A stretch of 64,000 nucleotides of DNA from DASYML01 sp036399835 (GTDB taxonomy: Bacteria > Acidobacteriota > Blastocatellia > Pyrinomonadales > Pyrinomonadaceae): positions 30,808-94,807 of the forward strand of contig DASWMI010000026.1 of NCBI GenBank assembly GCA_036399835.1, in the 5' to 3' direction. Positions 51,400 through 58,128 of this stretch are shown one piece after another. Every line of letters starts with the position of its first letter. Within the stretch, counting starts at the first letter, position 1. The notes below the pieces were generated by a model that had not been told where the DNA came from, ran no database searches, and saw only the letters and a list, made by a program, of their open reading frames with translations. The position numbers and the translations under genes are program-made.

Positions 51400-51509
51400 G
51401 CGTGCGGCCAACGTGGCGTCTGGACCAAAAGATATTTTCGGTGCGGCTCTTGTGTTTGGTCCAAGCATCCCGCAGGTGCGCAGGTCTACTCTAATGAAGA
51501 CGCGAACGG

Positions 51510-53087
51510 ATGAGTGATCTCAAGCTACAACAATGCAGGCTCGACGGGCGGTACGACATAGTTGACTGCCTCAGTCGCGGCAGCTATGCCGAAATCTACG
51601 TGGCGCGCGACATCGCCGCCGCAGAGGGCGCGCCGCAGATGGTCGTCATCAAGGCGCTCAACCTGCTCTTGCAGGGCGCGATAGACGAAGACCTGGAACG
51701 CACGCTGATTGCCAACTTTCAGAACGAAGCCATCGCGCTCGACCGCGTGCGTCATCCGAACATCATCAGTCGCCTCGGACACGGGACGGCGATTGACCTC
51801 TCAGACGTGACCTTTCATTATCTGGTCCTCGAATACATGTCCGGCGGAGAGCTGTCAACGCTCTGTCGGCAGGAATCGCTCTCGCTCGAACGCGCGCTCT
51901 TTTATCTCGAACAGGTCTGCGCCGGGCTGGCTCACGCGCACGCTTGCGGCGTCATTCACCGCGACATCAAGCCGCAAAACCTGCTGCTCACGGCTGACAA
52001 AAGGACGGTCAAGATAGCTGACTTCGGAGTCGCCAAGCTGGAGGCCAGCGAAGGTGCAATCACGCGCGTCGGGACGAATGTCTACGCCGCGCCGGAACAT
52101 AATCCGCTGATGCATACGGGCCAGCTCAGCCTTGAAGATGTCGGCACGTCCCAGAAACAGTTAACGCCGGCGGCTGACATCTACTCGCTGGCGAAGACCA
52201 CTTACACGCTGCTCGCGGGCGAGCCGCCGCGCCGTTTCTCGCAGCGACAGATCACGGAATTCCCCGCGCACATCGCGGACAAGCCCTGGTCCAGACACGT
52301 CCTGCGCGTCTTGAAGAAGGGCACGGAGCTTGAGCCTTCCAAGCGTTACCAGAGCGTGCAGGAATTCTGGGACGAGCTGGCCGACGCCGCTCTGCCTCCG
52401 ACGCAGCTTCTCAGCCAGTCTGAAGAGACCGAAGTCAGGCCGACAACGACAGGGAGGCTCCTGGCTCGCACAGAGTCTGTCCCGGATGCTCCGCCGCGCC
52501 CTCGTTTTAATTCGCGCCGCATGCTGGCGCAAACGCAGACGCGCGATAATGGTGGCGCGCGCCCGCGCATCGTCGTGCCCGTCGCAGCCACCGAGATTCC
52601 GCCGGAGCAGCCGCTGGTCCGCAAGACTGCCAACGAGATTATCGCTGACCTCCCGGATGTCTCCGCGCCGCATCCCGCGACCTTCAAGCCGCAGAAGCCT
52701 TCGGGCGGCGCAGCCGGGCGCGGGAAAAGATGGCTCGTCGCGCTCCTGCTGATTATCACCTTCGCGGGGATGCTCTTCGCCACGCATTTCTACATACGCA
52801 CGCGCTGGGGCGCAGCCGCGACCTCAAACGTTCAGGCGACCAACAACAACCGCGCGCAGTCTGACATCGGGCGCGAAGGCACTATCGTCCAGACTGATGT
52901 AAACTTGCGGAGCGGGCCGGGCCGTAACAACTCTTCCTTCGGCGTGGCCTACAAGGGTTCGCGCGTCAAGGTGCTCAGCACCAACAGCGACTGGTATGAG
53001 GTCCAGGTCTTGCAGCAGGGGCGTGATGATGGGCCTGATGCTGCCGAGCGCGGGTGGATGAACAAGAGATTTCTGAAGTTCGATTAG
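51510..53087 (+). CDS. PknB-like membrane Ser/Thr kinase with external SH3 domain
   Basis: A 525-residue Hanks-type kinase. N-lobe P-loop SRGSYAEIYVARD and Lys in VVIKALN, catalytic VIHRDIKPQNLL and IADFGVAK, all intact. A long Pro/Arg-rich linker ends in one membrane helix (about 407-428), and the external end is a bacterial SH3 (SH3b) domain (about 450-525; VQTDVNLRSGPG, VAYKGSRVKVLS, DWYEVQV, GWMNKRFLKF) rather than the PASTA repeats of PknB. SH3b domains bind peptidoglycan or peptides, so the sensor principle is kept with another fold. It lies between pstP and the second FHA gene. Confidence 0.93.
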   Translation: MSDLKLQQCRLDGRYDIVDCLSRGSYAEIYVARDIAAAEGAPQMVVIKALNLLLQGAIDEDLERTLIANFQNEAIALDRVRHPNIISRLGHGTAIDLSDVTFHYLVLEYMSGGELSTLCRQESLSLERALFYLEQVCAGLAHAHACGVIHRDIKPQNLLLTADKRTVKIADFGVAKLEASEGAITRVGTNVYAAPEHNPLMHTGQLSLEDVGTSQKQLTPAADIYSLAKTTYTLLAGEPPRRFSQRQITEFPAHIADKPWSRHVLRVLKKGTELEPSKRYQSVQEFWDELADAALPPTQLLSQSEETEVRPTTTGRLLARTESVPDAPPRPRFNSRRMLAQTQTRDNGGARPRIVVPVAATEIPPEQPLVRKTANEIIADLPDVSAPHPATFKPQKPSGGAAGRGKRWLVALLLIITFAGMLFATHFYIRTRWGAAATSNVQATNNNRAQSDIGREGTIVQTDVNLRSGPGRNNSSFGVAYKGSRVKVLSTNSDWYEVQVLQQGRDDGPDAAERGWMNKRFLKFD

Positions 53088-53121
53088 CGTTGACCGCTTT
53101 CGAGAGGAGTGGCAAAGAACA

Positions 53122-53991
53122 GTGGGTTTACTCGAATCAATTCGGCGTTGGATTGACGGTGAGAGTGCCGATGATCCGCTTGAGGCGGCAGACCAGCAAT
53201 CGCAGCCGCGCCGCGTCTGGGAAGAATTTCTGGTCAAGGTGGCGCGCGAGGTAGAGGCCGTCATGCAGCGCGAGATGTTCACGCCGCCGGGTGGACCAAC
53301 CTATATCCCGCGCGAGTATATCGTCTATCTGAGCAACGATGACGATAAGGAATGGCAGGGCGACAAACGCCGTGGGCTTGAGCAGGGACTTTATCATGTC
53401 CTCTCGGAACGCGCGCGCGAGCTGGCTGGCTCAACCCAACTGGCGACCAAATCCTTCGCCGTGGAGCTGCGCGTGGACGGCACGCTTAACAAGGGCGAGT
53501 TCCGCGTCCAGCCTATCTGGGATGAAACAGAGAGCGGCCACACGATGGTCACGGCGCGTCCGCAGGTGGACCAATTACGGACGACCGTACAGGATGTGGT
53601 CCAGGCCAATTCTTATGAAACGACGCCGGGCGTGGAGACAGCCGAAGGCGAACAGACGGTCGTGCGCGCACGCCCGACGGAGCTTTACTCTGTAGAAATC
53701 TGGCGCGAAGGTGTACGCCAGACCGTCCTGCCCATCACCAAGCCTGAGATAACTATCGGTCGCGGCTCAAGGACTATCACAGTGGACCTGCCGCTCAAGG
53801 GCGACCCTGAAATCAGCCGCGTGCATGCCATCATCAACACGGATGAGAGCGGCACATACTGGCTCACCTCAAAGGGACGCAACGCGACGCAGGTTTCAGG
53901 CAAAGAGATTCCCAGGGAGGAACGCACGCAGGTTTTGCCGGACGAAAAAATTCAAATCTGTAGCTACGTCCTGCGCATTCAACCCAAGTAG
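53122..53991 (+). CDS. Second FHA-domain protein with DUF3662-like N-terminal half
   Basis: A 289-residue protein. Residues about 30-140 (VWEEFLVKVAREVEAVMQREMF, PREYIVYLSNDD in part, DGTLNKGEFRVQPIW) match the same DUF3662-like fold as the first FHA protein; FHA occupies about 195-289 (ITIGRGSR, SRVHAIINT, GRNATQVSG). The core Gly-Arg and Ser-x-x-His of phosphothreonine binding are present, but the Asn-Gly pair of the recognition loop is altered to NAT. The start is a GTG at 53122 with AGGAG about 14 nt upstream, so the exact start is not certain. Last gene of the cluster; ends before a strong terminator. Confidence 0.85.
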   Translation: MGLLESIRRWIDGESADDPLEAADQQSQPRRVWEEFLVKVAREVEAVMQREMFTPPGGPTYIPREYIVYLSNDDDKEWQGDKRRGLEQGLYHVLSERARELAGSTQLATKSFAVELRVDGTLNKGEFRVQPIWDETESGHTMVTARPQVDQLRTTVQDVVQANSYETTPGVETAEGEQTVVRARPTELYSVEIWREGVRQTVLPITKPEITIGRGSRTITVDLPLKGDPEISRVHAIINTDESGTYWLTSKGRNATQVSGKEIPREERTQVLPDEKIQICSYVLRIQPK

Positions 53992-54012
53992 GGGATTGCC
54001 CATTTAGTTAAA

Positions 54013-54057
54013 AGTCAAAAGGGGTCGGAAGAAGATTTCTCCCGACCCCTTTTGACT
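54013..54057. terminator. Strong bidirectional terminator
   Basis: AGTCAAAAGGGGTCGG at 54013-54028 pairs perfectly over 16 bp with 54042-54057, with a 13-nt loop. It separates the converging FHA gene (plus) and HD-GYP gene (minus); A-rich/T-rich flanks on both sides fit intrinsic termination in both directions. Confidence 0.85.
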
Positions 54058-54076
54058 ACTTTTGTTGATTCGTCCT

Positions 54077-55339
54077 TCAGGCGTTACCGGCGCTCACCAG
54101 CACGCCGGATTCGAGGTCCGCGATGAGCGTCTCAAGCAGCGGCATGATGCTCGCAGGCTCTATGTAATCCTTGCCGAGCATCTTGATGATGGCGCGCTTT
54201 TTCGTCTCGCCGTTAATCTCTTTGAGCAGCGCGCGGCAGAGAGCCTTGACTACTTCCGGCTCAAACTGCTTGCCGGTGTTTCGTCGAAAATCCGCGACGA
54301 CATCCTCCATTGTGCGACGGCGTTTGTATGGGCGGTCGGTCGTCATCGCGTCGAAAGAGTCTGCGAGCGTGACTATCTTGGCCCCCATCGGAATCTGGTC
54401 TCCTGTGAGGCCGTCCGGGTAGCCGTGCCCGTCTATACGCTCGTGATGATGACGGGCCATCAGGGGAATGTCAGCGTATGGATGACGAATGGGCGAGAGG
54501 ATTTCAAACCCGGCAGCCGGATGACGATTCAGCTCGCTCGATTGTTTGGCGTCAATCCTGTAGGGCGCGTTGATGATGTCGCGCTCGACGATGAGCTTGC
54601 CGATGTCGTGCAGATAGCCCGCAATCGCGATGCCCTCAACCTCTTCATCGCCCCATCCCATCTCGCGCGCGATAATCTCGCTGTATTTGCCGACGCGCTC
54701 GGAATGGCCCTGCGTGTATTTGTCCTTGATGTCTATGGCTGCAGCAAAGGCGCGCACGGTGTCCTTGTAAATGGCTCGCAGGCCCTCATAGAGCCTGCGA
54801 TTCTCGCGCGCCTGTCGCTCTAATTCTTCGAGCAGGCGATGCGCGTGAATGCCCACTCCGATGTGACGACCCATCGCGCAGATGACTTCGCGGTCGTCCG
54901 CGCTAAACTCTTCGCCGCTCGCCTTGCCTCCGAGAATGATGAGACCGATTAACTCTTCGCGCACGACGAGCGGGACGAGCAGCTCCGCACGCATCAACTC
55001 AAGCTCGGCCTTGCGCCGCGAGACGAAACGCTTAAAAGAGAGCCTCTCGTCATCCATCGAAACGGCGCAGAGACCCAGGCTCAGCAAATCTTCAACATCA
55101 TCGTCGTCGAGCGCGAGCCGTGTCTGCTCTTCCTCTTTGAGTCCGCGCGCGGCGGCGACCTTTAAGGATTGTGTCTCGGGGTCAAGCTCAAGGATGGCTC
55201 CGCGCCTGATAGCGAGCGAGCCTTGCAGCAAGGAGAGCGCGTTGCTGACCATCTCGGGGAAGTTGCTGGCGCTGGAAATCTCCTGGCCCAAATCCGCCAG
55301 CGCAGCAAAAGTGTGTAGGAGCATCTGCAATTCCGGCAT
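54077..55339 (-). CDS. GAF-HD-GYP cyclic di-GMP phosphodiesterase
   Basis: A 420-residue protein: N-terminal GAF domain (about 20-170), a short coiled coil, and an HD-GYP domain (about 195-370) with GHSERVG, H244-D245 in GYLHDIGK, RHHHERIDGHGYPDGL (HGYP at 305-308) and ADSFDAMTTDRPYK. All residues of an active HD-GYP c-di-GMP hydrolase are present, and no membrane helix is seen. The C-terminal 50 residues (ETKKRAIIKMLGKDYIEPAS in part) are extra. It is the last gene of a minus-strand operon that also carries a GGDEF cyclase, so it should remove the c-di-GMP made there. Confidence 0.92.
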   Translation of the reverse strand: MPELQMLLHTFAALADLGQEISSASNFPEMVSNALSLLQGSLAIRRGAILELDPETQSLKVAAARGLKEEEQTRLALDDDDVEDLLSLGLCAVSMDDERLSFKRFVSRRKAELELMRAELLVPLVVREELIGLIILGGKASGEEFSADDREVICAMGRHIGVGIHAHRLLEELERQARENRRLYEGLRAIYKDTVRAFAAAIDIKDKYTQGHSERVGKYSEIIAREMGWGDEEVEGIAIAGYLHDIGKLIVERDIINAPYRIDAKQSSELNRHPAAGFEILSPIRHPYADIPLMARHHHERIDGHGYPDGLTGDQIPMGAKIVTLADSFDAMTTDRPYKRRRTMEDVVADFRRNTGKQFEPEVVKALCRALLKEINGETKKRAIIKMLGKDYIEPASIMPLLETLIADLESGVLVSAGNA

Positions 55340-55351
55340 GCTCTTCCCTCT

Positions 55352-55741
55352 CTAATGCCCTGCGGCTTTCTCTACGCCGGCAAACTCCGAAAGCGTCGCC
55401 AGCGCCTCCTGCTCGCTTTGAGCCAGCGCGACGTGGCGCGTCAGACCGAGCATCTCGAAAAGCTGTACGGTCTGATGATTGACATCCGAGAAAACAAGCT
55501 GCGCGCCCACTCTTTCAGCCGCGTCAATGACGCCCAAAAGAATAGAGACACCGATACTGTTAACCAGCGCGGTTTCTCTAAAATTGATGACCAGCGCGCG
55601 GCAACCGGCCTCAAGCTGCCTGCGGCACTCGCGCTCGATTCTTTCGCCGCTCAGCTTGTTCAGATAGTCGCCAGCGTAAACGACGGCCATCTCCCCGATG
55701 CAACGTGAGCGCACAGGAGCATTGCTCATAGGCTCCGACAT
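55352..55741 (-). CDS. STAS-domain anti-sigma factor antagonist
   Basis: A 129-residue STAS protein of the SpoIIAA/RsbV type (VVYAGDYLNKLSGERI, LVINFRETALVNSIGVSILLGVI in parts, LVFSDVNHQTVQLFEMLGLTRHV). The phospho-acceptor segment, DSS58G in SpoIIAA, reads N-S-I-G, so the phosphorylated Ser is replaced by Ile and only the preceding Ser remains. It follows a gene for an RsbW-like kinase and lies 12 nt upstream of the HD-GYP gene. It likely forms a partner switch with that kinase, though regulation by phosphorylation at the usual site is doubtful. ATG at 55741. Confidence 0.88.
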   Translation of the reverse strand: MSEPMSNAPVRSRCIGEMAVVYAGDYLNKLSGERIERECRRQLEAGCRALVINFRETALVNSIGVSILLGVIDAAERVGAQLVFSDVNHQTVQLFEMLGLTRHVALAQSEQEALATLSEFAGVEKAAGH

Positions 55742-55770
55742 TTCAGTAAGTCTCCCCTCTTACCTACTCT

Positions 55771-55844
55771 GGTGACAGGTAACAAGTGACAGGGGACAGG
55801 AGAACTGGGTTTCCCGTCACCTGTCACCCGTCACTTGTTACTTC
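55771..55844. repeat. Palindrome built of GTGACAGG words
   Basis: GTAACAAGTGACAGG on the left (55778 onwards) pairs with the reverse complement of 55822-55841, and both arms consist of tandem GTGACAGG-like words. It spans the end of the ATPase/RsbW gene and the gap before the STAS gene, inside the operon, so it may lower distal gene expression. Confidence 0.6.
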
Positions 55845-58128
55845 TCTTCAGATACTTTGTCATGCGCAGCCGTGTGCCGTCGTCAACGCGCTCGAACTCA
55901 ACCTCGTCCATCAGGCTTTTGATGAGCTTGAGACCCCAGCCGCGACGACCCTTTGAGGCTACCTTTTCGCCGCCGCTGCTGTTGTTTTGATGGACGCCGT
56001 TATCGCCGTTCTGCTCTGCGAGACCGGGCGGCACGATGCCGCGACTCGAAACCGTGACCACTAATCTATCACTTTCGAGGCGAAAGCGTTGATAAATTTT
56101 TCTCTCAGGGCTAAGGCTGTGCTCGGCGGCGTTGATGCAGGCTTCAATGAGCGCCGTCTTAATCTGGTTGATGGCTTCGGGTTGAAAATCTATCCGCCGC
56201 GCGATCTGGTCCACGGTCCCTGCGGCGATGAGCTCCGTATCGTCGCCCATCGGGATGACCAGCTCGAACTCATCGAGCGCGGCAGGCTCGCCCGTCACCT
56301 GTGCCGCATCGGGGTTGATGCGCGCCGTCAAAAGCTCCAGCTGCTGGCGGCTTGAGCTGTAAGCCTCGCGCTCCGCGAGCAGTTCGCTGGCTTCAGCCGA
56401 AAAGCCTTCGGGCGTGACCAGCCAGAGCCTGTAACGCGTAAAGCCGCAGGCGCGCGCAAGCTGGGCCAGGCGGTCACACCACATCTCCGTCAGCCCGCGT
56501 CCGGCTTCGAGCTTTGATTCTATCTCGGCGGCAATCCAGACCACCTCGCTCGCGTCCGTATAGCTGCCAGCGTCGAACCCGTGCGCGATGGCGCAGCGCT
56601 CTTCATCGCAGACGGCGTGCATCTGCGGGTAAAAGGCCGCGCAGCTCGCAGCGTGTACGATCTGCGGGAGTCGTACAAGGTCCGTCTCGGCATCGAGTCC
56701 GAGCGCGACTTCATCGGCTTCGGCTCCCTTATATGCGCGGCTGAAACGGTCGTAGTGAAGCAGGCTGGCCGGGACGCGTTGCAGATTAAGACGAGAGAGC
56801 AGCTCGCGCAGACCGAGCGAAGCTTCACGGCGGTAGTAGCGCGCCATCGTGTGCGGCGCGCGCTTGAGCGTTTCGAGTAAAGTTTCCGCGACGACCAGAG
56901 CGCGCGGCTCGGCTGCGACTTCCATACGGTAGCGCGTGCGCAGGTAGTCCAGCCAGACGGGCGAATTTTCGCCGACCTCTATAAAGCTCGCGTTCAGCGT
57001 CACAAGCTCATGGACATGAAGGCTGCGCAGCACGCGCTCAAGCTGCTCAGGCTCAAGCGTGAGCCGTTTGCGCCAGGTTTCCAGCGACGCGCGCGAGCCG
57101 TCTGCGCTGGCCGTTTCGTATAGCAGCCGAATCAAAGCGCGGCGCACAAGAGGTTGCCGCGTAGTCTCTTCCAGCAGCGCTGCGAAATGGCGATTGATAC
57201 GCCCGCCCAGCAGGTCGTCAACATAAAGCCGCTGGCAGTTGATAAAACTCGTCAGCGGGATGTTTTTTTCGCGCGCGGCGCGGATGAGCGAGGTGATAAG
57301 GAAGGGGCTGCCGTTGAACTGTTGGACCAGAAGGTCGCGCGCCTGCTCTTCAAGCGGGACTTCGGAGCGGCGGGCGACATGCTCTGCAAGCTGGCGCGCG
57401 TCCGTCTCGCTCAATCTTTCGAGCCGGATGAGAGTCAGATCATTAAAGCTGCCGCAGACAGTGTGGACCAGATCTAGTATCTGTCGGCGCAGGCCCGCGA
57501 GCACAAATGTCAGGTTCGAGCGCATGAGCGACTGGACAAACTCTTCCCCGATAGAAACCTCGCCGCCAATCTGCTCCACCATCTGCACACCATCCACCAT
57601 CAGAAAGGCGTGCGCGCCTCCCGCAGCGGCCCTCTGAGGCGCGCTCAAGCAGATGCGCACATAAGCTCTCTCGTCACCGCTCGTGCGCGCGCGCTCGCTC
57701 GCTTCTATAAGCCGCTCCATCCACTCGTAATCGCCTGGGCTGGCAAGCTCAAGGAGGTCGCCGTGCGTCATTTGCGCGGAGATGAGCGAAGGGTCATCGC
57801 GACGAAAGGCGACAAGTTGTTGGAGAAAAGTTTGAAGAAACTGGCGGGCGACGGTGCTCGCTGTTTTGTCGTGGCGCGTGAGCGGGAAATAGATGGGGAC
57901 GACATCCGCGCGTTGTTTGAAGAGACGGTCATAAGCCTGACGCAAAAGCTCAGAGACGCCCGCCGGCGGCGCGAGCAGCAGGAGCAGACCCTTGCCCGCG
58001 TCGCGGCGCGCAGCATGGCCGACGATCTGCTCAAGCTCACCGGCGCGACCGACGAACTCCGCAGGCGCGACGCGTCCTAAGATGCGCCGCTCGCCCTCTT
58101 GATGTTCATTTGGCTTTCTTGGAGGCAT
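55831..58128 (-). CDS. AAA-like ATPase fused to RsbW-type kinase domain
   Basis: A 765-residue soluble protein. The N-terminal about 300 residues resemble AAA_16/STAND ATPase modules (PAEFVGRAGELEQIVG, AFLMVDGVQMVE as Walker B, LTLIRLERLSETDARQLAEHV), but the Walker A site reads APPAGVSE (53-60) with Val58 where the P-loop Lys should be and the leading Gly lost. A helical middle region follows. The C-terminus (about 640-760) is an HATPase_c/RsbW domain: TALIEACINAAEHS (N box), GRRGWGLKLIKSLMDEVEFE (G2). It overlaps the GGDEF gene by 23 nt. It probably phosphorylates or sequesters partners in a switch with the STAS protein. Confidence 0.85.
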   Translation of the reverse strand: MPPRKPNEHQEGERRILGRVAPAEFVGRAGELEQIVGHAARRDAGKGLLLLLAPPAGVSELLRQAYDRLFKQRADVVPIYFPLTRHDKTASTVARQFLQTFLQQLVAFRRDDPSLISAQMTHGDLLELASPGDYEWMERLIEASERARTSGDERAYVRICLSAPQRAAAGGAHAFLMVDGVQMVEQIGGEVSIGEEFVQSLMRSNLTFVLAGLRRQILDLVHTVCGSFNDLTLIRLERLSETDARQLAEHVARRSEVPLEEQARDLLVQQFNGSPFLITSLIRAAREKNIPLTSFINCQRLYVDDLLGGRINRHFAALLEETTRQPLVRRALIRLLYETASADGSRASLETWRKRLTLEPEQLERVLRSLHVHELVTLNASFIEVGENSPVWLDYLRTRYRMEVAAEPRALVVAETLLETLKRAPHTMARYYRREASLGLRELLSRLNLQRVPASLLHYDRFSRAYKGAEADEVALGLDAETDLVRLPQIVHAASCAAFYPQMHAVCDEERCAIAHGFDAGSYTDASEVVWIAAEIESKLEAGRGLTEMWCDRLAQLARACGFTRYRLWLVTPEGFSAEASELLAEREAYSSSRQQLELLTARINPDAAQVTGEPAALDEFELVIPMGDDTELIAAGTVDQIARRIDFQPEAINQIKTALIEACINAAEHSLSPERKIYQRFRLESDRLVVTVSSRGIVPPGLAEQNGDNGVHQNNSSGGEKVASKGRRGWGLKLIKSLMDEVEFERVDDGTRLRMTKYLKRSNK

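Noticed and set aside
51421..51463. TGGACCAAA ... TTTGGTCCA inverted repeat as a terminator or operator
   Set aside because: Two copies of the over-represented heptamer explain the match; a 25-nt loop and no T tract argue against a terminator.
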